Assembly (NCBI GenBank): GCA_910588615.1
Contig: CAJUOI010000015.1
Span: 1-50,249, forward strand
Length of the DNA stretch: 50,249 nt
Source of the DNA: an uncultured Christensenellaceae bacterium
GTDB lineage: Bacteria > Bacillota > Clostridia > Christensenellales > Borkfalkiaceae
Reading direction: 5' to 3'
Numbering within the stretch: position 1 is the first letter of the stretch; every line of letters starts with the position of its first letter. The notes below the pieces were generated by a model. It made no database searches. It saw only the letters and a list, made by a program, of their open reading frames with translations, and was not told where the DNA came from. The translations under genes and the position numbers were made by a program. This document shows positions 7,391 to 19,339 of the stretch, one piece after another.

Positions 7391-10300
7391 TTAACCCTCT
7401 TTGCGGGTATAAACGGGTCTGTACTCCATGTTGCCACGCACTTCTACGTGCTCCCAAGCGCCGTCGCAGCCCTCTTTTTCGGGCACGGCAACGCCGTTCT
7501 TCGCCGCAAGCTCGTCTGCGTAAACAATACTGTCGTGCCGATAGGATACGCCGTCCTTAGTGTAAGGGAACGGGCAGGCAATACGAACGTCGTTCACCTT
7601 GCCGATTTGGGTGCCGTTCTCGTCCAGATAAGTTACGGTGTATTTACTCAGGGAAACGAACGAACCCGAAGTAGTCGAAACGGTTACGCCGCCGATCGAG
7701 AAGGTCTTGATGATGATTGCGCCGCCGTACGTTGCCAACGGTTTTCCCCAACCGCCCGCATAGTTGAAGCAGTCTTTCTCCAACAAACTGAAAGTTCCTA
7801 CGCCGTCCTCGTCGTACTTGATATCCAACGAATTGCCCCAACCGAGGTTACCGTTTTTATCGCTTGCGCTTGCCCCTACGACGTCGACGATAGCCGTCGT
7901 TGCTTCGCTTCCGCCGTTGCCGAAAATTTCAAGACTCTTCGGACCGTAGACCTGACCGCCCGTTACCGTACCTACGATATTGTACCGCTTGCCGCCCATG
8001 AAATTGTTCGTATAAAAATCGGTGATCGTAACCTTGAGATCCTTGATCCAAAGAATCCACAAATCCTTGCCGTCGTAATCCGAAACGTCGGATACGCGCT
8101 CGTATCCGCTGCCGGTGTCGCACCAAACTGCAAGCGACTGGTAGCCCGCCACCTTAGGCAGATAATCGTCCGTAAAAGCATAATTATCGTTAAATTTTAA
8201 TTCCTGCACGTGTCCGCCGCGCTTCGCGTCGGGTATCGCGCCCGCAAACGGAACGTCGCTGCAAAGGTTGACCCTTACGGTATTGTCTTGCCACCAGACG
8301 TACACGATCGTATCTTCGAGAATCTTTTCGACCTTTTCCACCTTCTCGCCCGCACCGTCCGCTTCGGTGTAGTAACCCTTAAACCAATACCCGTGCAGGT
8401 TATTCAGCGTTTCCGGCGTTACCGCCGCGCCGTCGTAGATATAATCGTACTCCCTGACGTAGCTTCCGTCTACGGACACAAACCCGTCGTACGGCTGACT
8501 GCTGACGACCGAAACGTTAAACGTTCTTGCCGTATCCTTTACGGTAAAGGTCGTCTCGCCGATTACTTTATAGCCGTCCTCTGCGATCACCGCGCCGTTT
8601 TCGTTCTGCCAAGCGCCGATATATCCGTCGCGGTTTGCAATTACGGGGATCGCGTTTGCGGGGATCACTTCGCCGCCGTGATAATTGAGCACCGTTTTCG
8701 AACCGTCCCTTGCAACGAAAACAATATCGAATCCGAGCTCTTCCCACTGTGCCGTAAACACGGTGTCCTCGGTAACGTTGGGAAGCTTATCAAAGTAGCA
8801 GCTCTCGTTTTCCGCCGTACAGAATCCGCGGAGCGCATAGATCTTATCGCCAACCTGCGTACGCACGCCCTGCGGAAGCGCTACCGTACTGCCGTAAGCG
8901 AATTCGAACGCCGTAACGTAGTTTCCGTTTTCGTCCGCCATCCATTCGTAGCCCTCTACTTCGTACTTGCTTACAAAGGTAATTTCGTACTTCTTTGCCA
9001 TCCAAAGGGCGGTAAGCTTCGTATTTCCCGTAACCGTTTCGGGCATCGTATCCCAGCCCGCAAATTCGTAACCCGTGCGTTCGGGCTGCTCGGGATACCT
9101 GATGACGTCGCCGTAATTTGCTTTCTGTTCGATTTGCTCTTCACCCAAGTCGAAGACGACCGTATATTCGATTTTTTCGTATACCGCCGTAAGCGTGCAG
9201 TTCGCGTCGACCTGCTTCATATCCTCCGCCGTGCGGTACTCGTTGCCCTCCGCATCGACGAAATATGCAAGTTTCTTTTCCCGATCTTCGTAACCGGGCA
9301 ATTCAAACGCCTCGTCGTCGTATAAATACTCGCGTACCACCTTCTCGCCGCCGCCCATATCAAAGGTTACCGTATAGGTGCAGGCGTTATAGCGGGCGAA
9401 AATCTGTCTGTTTTCGGGCAGAGGATCGTTTTGTCCGTAAACCGTAACCCATTCCGCCTTGTAGCCCTTATGCGTCTGATAATCGGTCAGGTCGGGATAA
9501 ACGAGCGTTCCGTACAGCGTTCCCTTCGCATCTCCCGTCGAACCCGTCGAAATCACGATATCCTGCGTCTTGATGACTTCGCCCATGAGAATATAATCAA
9601 CCGAGGTATACTCGCCTTCGATATATTTCGTATCCGTCCAATCCACGGCGGAAAGCTTGTAGCTCATACCGTCCGCGAGGAGCGCGGCAATATCCGTCGT
9701 AATATCCTTGACTCCCGCATCCATAACGCCGCAGGGATTCCGATAGGTAAGATCGGCGTCGATCGTCATGGAAATGCCCGTCGTCGAAAGGGACGTATGC
9801 GCGGCAAGCGTACGCAGCCTGCCCTCTCCGTCGCTTCCGAGCGTAACCACGATATCGCCGAGCGTGTTGTTCGTCAATCCCGCGCCGTTCAGCGTAATCT
9901 TCCAGCTCTCGCCGTTGTCGCTCTTTGTATATTCGATCGACTTTAAGAAGCCGGAAACCGTCGTACCGAGATCTACCGCTTCCGTCGAACCGCCCGACGA
10001 CCCGCCCATGTCGATTCCGTTTAGCAAATCGGTGATCTTGCTGCCGAGGTTGAAGAGGAAGCCCATCTGCCCGATCAAATCGTTTACGAAATTATTCAAA
10101 GGCATTGCGCGGTACAAAACGACGGGTTTGGCGTACGTCTTACCGTCCGCGTCAGAGGTCTGCACACGCTTGATATACATCATGTTGTCCTTGCCCGTCA
10201 AATCAACCTGCGTGTTGCCGTTGATCGCAGTAATGCCCAGCTTCTTCAACGCGTCGTATTCGAAGCGCACGTTCACGCCCCAAACGCCGTTTTCGTCGAT

Positions 10301-13300
10301 CGTAACGGAGAACGCAACCACCTTGATATCGAGGCTGACGTTAATAATGCCGATTGCGCTCACGTCAAGCCGAATGCTGCCGTCCACGTAGAAATTCCGA
10401 TTGAGCACGTAATTGTGCTCCTGCTCTTCGCCCGAAATCACGTCGTCCGTCTTGTGCGTCGTGCTTCTTGCAAGCGTCTGCAGCAGCGAAGCGATTCCGT
10501 CGAGCTTCAGCATTCCCTTGAACGACGGCGAAGTGCGCTCGCCCTCTTCGTAGCCGATCGCAACAGATACGGAGGTGTTGCCGATATTGACAAGCGTTAC
10601 CGCCGTCAGGCGCGTACCGTTCGCGCCCTGCTCCTTGCCGACCGTAACGGTAAGAGGCGCGCCCTCCTTGCCGAACAGCTCCGCCTGCGAAAACGCGATT
10701 TCAAACTGCGTTGCGCCAACCTTGATCGACTCGATAAGTTTTTCGTAATTCATTGCGGCTCTTTCGCTCTGCGCCGCACCGTTCGCGCCGCCGAGCATTT
10801 TGCCGATCAGATTCTTAATGCTTCCGCCGAAACACTTCAACTGCGCCACCGTCTCCGCATCGGTAATCCAAGGGGCGATCACGTAATCGGTAATGATCTG
10901 TTGGTCTACACCGAACAGTCCCAACGCCGAAGAGAGCACGGGCATGAGCTCGGTAGCGGGCGCGTACACGGTCAGAGGGTTGCGCCTTGCATCCCCTTCT
11001 TTAAAGAAGGAAACCGAAACGTACACGTCGAGCACGCCGTCCTTCGTTCCGTTCTCGTCGCAATCGAGCGCGAAGAGTTCGAGATAGACGCTCTTGTCGT
11101 TTTCCGTTGCCGCTTCAAGGTTGACCTGCGCGTACAGATAGGTGTCCGCATCCACCCAAAAGCTCTTCTTGTCGATATTGAGGTGAATTGCCGTCTCCTC
11201 GCCCGAGTACAGCTTCACGCCGCCGGAAAGCAGGTACTGCACGCCATCGGGATACTTTGCCGCATCATCCGAGCCGATCGTCCCCGAAAGCGTAACGTTC
11301 AAATAATTTTCCGCAAGGCTTCTCACCGCCGCGGCAACGTAATCCAGAAGCTCGATAAAGTCGCGCGTGCCGAGCATACCGTCTTTTTCGATTTTCTTGA
11401 TTTCGCCGCCGAAAACCGTCGCCGTAAGCTTGCCGCCGACGGAAACCTTATCCTTTTCGTAGCCGAACGAAATTCCCAAAAATCCGTTCTGCGTCTCGTC
11501 TGCAACGTCTACGGTGATGCCCAGAATGCCGATTGCCAGCAACCCGTCTTTCCTTTCGGAATTTTTCAGCGTCAGGCTTGCAAGCACGGAGTCGAGCGAG
11601 AAACTCTCGCCTTCCGCCTGCGCGCCCTCTTTCTTTCCGCCGAAAAGCGCCGACAAAACCGCAAACAATTCCCGCACCGTCTTGGCTTCGGGCAGAAGCT
11701 CCGCGTCGGATATGGGATTCAGCGTTGCGCGCACGTCCCTGTACAGCGCCACGACCGCCTCGCCGAGCGAGCCGATTTCGTCGTAGCGGATCTCCGCGCC
11801 GACGTTTCCGAACATGACTTTCAAGTATTCGCTGTCCGCCGAAAGAATCAGATCCAATTCGGTTTCACTCAGTCGGAGCGTTGCGTCGAGGTAAAGATAA
11901 ATGCCGTTTGCAAAGGAGAACACCCCTTCGTTTACGGTCAGGTTCACCTTCGTCCGGTCTACTGCAATATCCACGCTTCCGCCGATGGCAAGCGCCTTTT
12001 TCTCCAACAATTCCGAAAGCTTTGCAAGCACGCCGTTCAAAGCGGTATATTCCGCCTTTTCCTCTTCCGTCAGGGTCTTCACCGAGCCGCCCGCAGTCAG
12101 CGTAACGTTTGCGCCGAACACGGACGCCGTGATCTCATCCGCAACTACCGTCAGCACGATATCGCCCAAATCGAAGTTCATATTCAGGGCGGAAAGCAAT
12201 TCCGTGCCCTTCACCGCAATTTCAAGCGTGTTTCCCGCTTCCGTCTCGGTTTCGGAAACCCGCAGAAGCTTATCGAAGTCAAGCGCCAAAACCGTTCCGA
12301 GCACGGAAGATAGCGCCGCGCCGTCCTCATTTGCGGGAACGAACTGCGAAATAAGCGCCGCAATCTCCTTTTCGGAAGCGAATGCCTTCCATTCGTCCGC
12401 AACGAGATAAACTCCGCCGTCTGCATAAACAAGACCAAGCTTGAGGTCGAACGACTTGTAACCGAGCGTCAACTCGCCCGACACCGCCACGGGCTTGAGG
12501 GAGAGTGCAACCGCGCCTTTCAACGTTACGTCGCCGTATGCAAAGTCGATATCCGCCGTCAACGTACCGGAAGTCAGAAGGTTCGCAACCGTTCCGGCGT
12601 AAACGCCGACGTCCGTATACCCCGCGGTATCCATTGTAAATTCTTTGCCCGCCGCAACGGTAACGGTCGCGCCGAGCGCGCTTGCCGTAACCGTGCCGTT
12701 CTTGGCAAGACTCAGATCGATGTCGCCGAGGGCGAAATTTACGCCGAAAAGCTTAATGATCTCGCTGCCCTTAAGCGCGATTTCGAGGACGTCCTCCTGT
12801 TCACACACGGACAGAAGTTTCGAAAGATCCGTTTCGAAGATTGCATTCAGCACGCTGCCGAGCACGTCCTTGCCCGCCGCCGTATCCGTGCCGACGAACT
12901 TTTTCACGAGCGCAAGCGCCTCGTCTTTGCTTACCGAAAGCTTGACGTTGCCGAGCGCAAGATACACGGTGCCGCCCGCGTAACCGACGGTAATCGTCTT
13001 TTGGCTCTCGCCCGATTTCACCGTAAAATCGCCCGCAAGCTGCATATTCTCGTCAAACGACTTGATTTTCACCGTTCCGTCGATCACAAGCGTATCCTGC
13101 GCATAATGCAAGCCGATTTCCACGTTCTCTCTTTCGAAAATGGACAGCAGGGCGTTCGCGTAGGGAAGCAGGTCGATATGCGCGTCCTTTTCCGCCTCGG
13201 TCAAATCGGCTACCGTTTCCGAGCTCTCCGTCAATCCGATTTTCGCCGCGATTTTCCCGAACGCGAGGTTCAGACTTGCGTTCGTCAGCTCCGCGCTGTT

Positions 13301-14857
13301 GTTTTCGTCCAGCCTGAACTCAAAGTTCATTGGAATCACGAGTCCGATGCCGAGCGAGGTCAAATCGAGCCGTGCCAGAATCTTTGCGCTCTCGTTCGCC
13401 GTAAAGGTAAAGCCGTCGTTAGGTTCATCCGTTTCGGGATCGTCGATCACGAAGATTGCAGGCTCTTCCCCGCCGTCCGCCTCGGTAATCTCCGCAACGG
13501 CTGCCGAAGCGTCCTTCTTCGTTATTATTTCAAGCAGGTCGGCGATCGAAAGCTTCGCCTTCAAATCACCCACGGAAAGATATGCCGTCGAATCCTCGAG
13601 ATAGACGGAAACGCTTCCGAATTGCGCCTTTAAGCCGATATTTCCGAGCGCGGCGGCAATATCCATGCCGTCCTCTTTCATGATCGCCCCGATATCGAGC
13701 TTACTCGCGTCGAGGGAAATCACCCCCTTCGTCCCCTTGCCGTTGATATCGAGCGTCATTCCGAACGTAACGGGTTTCGTAAGGAAAGCGGAGGTCAGGC
13801 AACCCATCGCGTCCACCGCCTCGGGAGCGTTGTCGTCGATGTTCTGACCGACGTACTGCTTAAAGTAAGTTTCGTACGCGTCCGACTCCGCTTTCGAGGT
13901 GTTGTATTCGTATTGGGTATGGAAATCAGAAGAACATTTCACGGTAATACCCATCGTAGCGGTATACGCTTCCTGCACGCTTGCTTTCAGCAGCTGCCAT
14001 TCCGCATCGAAGGTAAAGGTAACCGTGATATAGTCGAATTTCGGCAGATCGGTAAGACCTCCCGTAAACTTCATTTGGTTAACGTAGTGTGCGGGAGCTT
14101 TGTCCTGCGCGGAATCGAGATAGTAAGTCTGCGAATAGGTGCCGTCGCCGTTATCCTTTACGTCGTCGGCAGAGAGGAGCGTCTGTTCGTTGATGATGTA
14201 AACGCACATCTCCGTACCGGGCAGACCGTTCTTCTTCTTGAAGTTCTCGATCGTCATGTGCGCGTACGGCTCGCCCGTGTTCCAGCGGATGGTCTGCATC
14301 GCCTCAAACGATTCCCCCGTGTAAGAGGATCCCAAACGCCACATGACCTCGTCGCCGACGTAACAGAACTGACGTGCCGCTTTTACCAGCCCGCTCGACG
14401 TTATGTCCGCCATGATCATCGTGCCGTTCAGATACTGTTTGAAAGTATTCACCGACTGCGGCCCTACGGGCGTGGAAGTCGTGCCGTGCATTTCGAGATA
14501 CCAGTTCGTCTGCCGTTTAAAGCGGTTGTTGAGATAACCGATATTCTCCAGCGCGGAATGGTCGGTAGGGCGCGACCCGTCCGTCGGACAATCGTAGTCG
14601 ACGGTTACAAAGTCGTCCGAAACGACGTTGGGCGCAACGTACTTCGTGAACATGGACGCGATCGAAAACACGCCCAGCACGAGAATGACGAGCGAAGCAA
14701 TCGACGCGCAAATTTTAATTGCCGTACGCTTTTTCTTGGGCGTAAGCACCAAACCGCGCTTACGCTTGTTTACGGCGCGGGAGCGCCACTTGTTTTTTAT
14801 TTCGTGCATCCCTTCCCGTCTCATGCGGCGGACGCGTTCTTTTTTGATTTTTCCCAT
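7391..14857 (-). CDS. Giant membrane-anchored surface protein with InlB-type repeats
   Basis: This 2488-residue protein starts with a very basic cytoplasmic segment (residues 1-45), then one membrane helix (about 47-70), so the bulk is outside. Residues about 330-1200 contain repeated beta-rich units of roughly 190 residues; each includes a line like LEIAxKGxELxxxxxxxFxLGDI and another like TVGYAGGTVYLALGNV or LVYADGGVYLVADEW. Residues about 1815-2260 carry Flg_new/InlB B-type repeats (YTVTFDMGGG, YTVVFDLGEE, YEITFVSKYE, then GYEFAGWDT and TALW ends), a beta-grasp fold common in surface proteins of gut Bacillota. There is no LPXTG sorting signal and none is needed with the N-terminal anchor. 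Adhesion or interaction with the gut surface is inferred. It is transcribed alone, from a promoter overlapped by a palindrome, to a strong terminator. The ribosome binding site before the ATG is weak, so the start could be an ATG slightly downstream (residue 12 or 17). Confidence 0.85.
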   Translation of the reverse strand: MGKIKKERVRRMRREGMHEIKNKWRSRAVNKRKRGLVLTPKKKRTAIKICASIASLVILVLGVFSIASMFTKYVAPNVVSDDFVTVDYDCPTDGSRPTDHSALENIGYLNNRFKRQTNWYLEMHGTTSTPVGPQSVNTFKQYLNGTMIMADITSSGLVKAARQFCYVGDEVMWRLGSSYTGESFEAMQTIRWNTGEPYAHMTIENFKKKNGLPGTEMCVYIINEQTLLSADDVKDNGDGTYSQTYYLDSAQDKAPAHYVNQMKFTGGLTDLPKFDYITVTFTFDAEWQLLKASVQEAYTATMGITVKCSSDFHTQYEYNTSKAESDAYETYFKQYVGQNIDDNAPEAVDAMGCLTSAFLTKPVTFGMTLDINGKGTKGVISLDASKLDIGAIMKEDGMDIAAALGNIGLKAQFGSVSVYLEDSTAYLSVGDLKAKLSIADLLEIITKKDASAAVAEITEADGGEEPAIFVIDDPETDEPNDGFTFTANESAKILARLDLTSLGIGLVIPMNFEFRLDENNSAELTNASLNLAFGKIAAKIGLTESSETVADLTEAEKDAHIDLLPYANALLSIFERENVEIGLHYAQDTLVIDGTVKIKSFDENMQLAGDFTVKSGESQKTITVGYAGGTVYLALGNVKLSVSKDEALALVKKFVGTDTAAGKDVLGSVLNAIFETDLSKLLSVCEQEDVLEIALKGSEIIKLFGVNFALGDIDLSLAKNGTVTASALGATVTVAAGKEFTMDTAGYTDVGVYAGTVANLLTSGTLTADIDFAYGDVTLKGAVALSLKPVAVSGELTLGYKSFDLKLGLVYADGGVYLVADEWKAFASEKEIAALISQFVPANEDGAALSSVLGTVLALDFDKLLRVSETETEAGNTLEIAVKGTELLSALNMNFDLGDIVLTVVADEITASVFGANVTLTAGGSVKTLTEEEKAEYTALNGVLAKLSELLEKKALAIGGSVDIAVDRTKVNLTVNEGVFSFANGIYLYLDATLRLSETELDLILSADSEYLKVMFGNVGAEIRYDEIGSLGEAVVALYRDVRATLNPISDAELLPEAKTVRELFAVLSALFGGKKEGAQAEGESFSLDSVLASLTLKNSERKDGLLAIGILGITVDVADETQNGFLGISFGYEKDKVSVGGKLTATVFGGEIKKIEKDGMLGTRDFIELLDYVAAAVRSLAENYLNVTLSGTIGSDDAAKYPDGVQYLLSGGVKLYSGEETAIHLNIDKKSFWVDADTYLYAQVNLEAATENDKSVYLELFALDCDENGTKDGVLDVYVSVSFFKEGDARRNPLTVYAPATELMPVLSSALGLFGVDQQIITDYVIAPWITDAETVAQLKCFGGSIKNLIGKMLGGANGAAQSERAAMNYEKLIESIKVGATQFEIAFSQAELFGKEGAPLTVTVGKEQGANGTRLTAVTLVNIGNTSVSVAIGYEEGERTSPSFKGMLKLDGIASLLQTLARSTTHKTDDVISGEEQEHNYVLNRNFYVDGSIRLDVSAIGIINVSLDIKVVAFSVTIDENGVWGVNVRFEYDALKKLGITAINGNTQVDLTGKDNMMYIKRVQTSDADGKTYAKPVVLYRAMPLNNFVNDLIGQMGFLFNLGSKITDLLNGIDMGGSSGGSTEAVDLGTTVSGFLKSIEYTKSDNGESWKITLNGAGLTNNTLGDIVVTLGSDGEGRLRTLAAHTSLSTTGISMTIDADLTYRNPCGVMDAGVKDITTDIAALLADGMSYKLSAVDWTDTKYIEGEYTSVDYILMGEVIKTQDIVISTGSTGDAKGTLYGTLVYPDLTDYQTHKGYKAEWVTVYGQNDPLPENRQIFARYNACTYTVTFDMGGGEKVVREYLYDDEAFELPGYEDREKKLAYFVDAEGNEYRTAEDMKQVDANCTLTAVYEKIEYTVVFDLGEEQIEQKANYGDVIRYPEQPERTGYEFAGWDTMPETVTGNTKLTALWMAKKYEITFVSKYEVEGYEWMADENGNYVTAFEFAYGSTVALPQGVRTQVGDKIYALRGFCTAENESCYFDKLPNVTEDTVFTAQWEELGFDIVFVARDGSKTVLNYHGGEVIPANAIPVIANRDGYIGAWQNENGAVIAEDGYKVIGETTFTVKDTARTFNVSVVSSQPYDGFVSVDGSYVREYDYIYDGAAVTPETLNNLHGYWFKGYYTEADGAGEKVEKVEKILEDTIVYVWWQDNTVRVNLCSDVPFAGAIPDAKRGGHVQELKFNDNYAFTDDYLPKVAGYQSLAVWCDTGSGYERVSDVSDYDGKDLWILWIKDLKVTITDFYTNNFMGGKRYNIVGTVTGGQVYGPKSLEIFGNGGSEATTAIVDVVGASASDKNGNLGWGNSLDIKYDEDGVGTFSLLEKDCFNYAGGWGKPLATYGGAIIIKTFSIGGVTVSTTSGSFVSLSKYTVTYLDENGTQIGKVNDVRIACPFPYTKDGVSYRHDSIVYADELAAKNGVAVPEKEGCDGAWEHVEVRGNMEYRPVYTRKEG

Positions 14858-14911
14858 GAAAGTTATTCTCTTTTCCGCCTTGAAAACGTCTTTTTTCGGC
14901 GGACATTATCT

Positions 14912-14931
14912 TGTCATAAAATTCTATGACA
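14912..14931. promoter_or_regulatory. Palindromic operator candidate over the giant gene's transcription start
   Basis: TGTCATA (14912-14918) and TATGACA (14925-14931) form an inverted repeat with a six-base centre. The predicted transcription start (about 14927) lies inside it, just downstream of the -10, the classic place for a repressor site. The same 7-base half-site occurs twice more at 15108 and 15119. Confidence 0.5.
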
Positions 14932-14933
14932 CT

Positions 14934-14962
14934 ATAATATCATTTTATCCATGGGTTGTCAA
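14934..14962 (-). promoter_or_regulatory. Promoter of the giant surface-protein gene
   Basis: On the minus strand: TTGACA (14957-14962), 17-base spacer, TATTAT (14934-14939). The predicted start near 14927 gives a leader of about 70 bases before the ATG at 14857. Confidence 0.8.
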
Positions 14963-15107
14963 CGGTTCAACAGTGAAAAAATAAAATTTTTTAACTAAAA
15001 AAAGAAGATTTTCCGATATTTCTTTCCCTATTATATAGGAAGCTGAATTTTTAACGGTTTTTCTGCCGCCGAAAGAATATTTTTAAACCCGAACTTCCCC
15101 GTCAATT

Positions 15108-15125
15108 TGTCATATATTTGTCATA
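15108..15125. repeat. Tandem TGTCATA half-sites, 11-base period
   Basis: TGTCATA occurs at 15108-15114 and again at 15119-15125, exactly one helical turn apart. It matches the half-site of the palindrome at 14912-14931, about 180 bases away in the same 660-base intergenic region. This is compatible with an upstream site for the same regulator, but AT-rich sequence can give such matches by chance. Confidence 0.35.
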
Positions 15126-15190
15126 TCCCCTTCCCAACACAGACCGTTGCTTATCCGCCTCGGCGCCCTTATCCGCCTTTTCTCACCTCC

Positions 15191-15266
15191 GTCATTCCGA
15201 GTCTTTACCGCAGTATCTTTTTGCGCAGCGCAGCACAAAACAATCAGATTCTTCGTTCCGCATTGA
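15191..15266. repeat. Degenerate dispersed palindromic element
   Basis: The ends GTCATTCCGAG and GATTCTTCGTTCCGCATTGA are imperfect inverted copies of each other and of the ends of the element at 49678-49764. No coding capacity. It probably is an old copy of a small non-autonomous dispersed repeat. The remainder of 14963-15417 shows no gene. Confidence 0.35.
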
Positions 15267-15328
15267 AATTCAGCGTTTTACAGTCGTTCCGCTATCGTAT
15301 CCGAAGTGAAAATACAATCGGTTGCCAG

Positions 15329-15349
15329 GTGTAGCGCACTACACTTTTT
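15329..15349 (+). terminator. Orphan plus-strand terminator-like hairpin
   Basis: GTGTAG-CGCA-CTACAC (15329-15344) is followed at once by five Ts. It has terminator form on the plus strand, but no plus-strand gene precedes it. It might end a short transcript from the intergenic region or be a relic. Confidence 0.35.
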
Positions 15350-15417
15350 CCTCTTCGAAGATAAGTTCCGCATAAAATCGACGGATCTCGCCCGCACAAA
15401 AACAAAACAACAGAAAA

Positions 15418-15438
15418 GGCGTGGTTTCATACCACGCC
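15418..15438 (-). terminator. Terminator of rpoB-rpoC
   Basis: GGCGTGGT (15418-15425) pairs with ACCACGCC (15431-15438) around a five-base loop, and on the minus strand is followed by a long T-rich run (TTTTCTGTTGTTTTG). It lies about 80 bases after the rpoC stop codon. Confidence 0.85.
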
Positions 15439-15518
15439 AAATCTTTTTTGTATACGGACTACCGATCATTCCCTATAGCAATTACGGCAAACGCCGCACC
15501 GTTTTATTCGGATAAAAT

Positions 15519-19319
<3,801 letters not shown>

Positions 19320-19339
19320 TATCTCTCTGCCTCCCTCTC

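Noticed and set aside
10415..12313. Long plus-strand open frame opposite the giant surface gene (632 codons)
   Set aside because: Antisense shadow of a repetitive coding region; no start signal, no recognisable domain.
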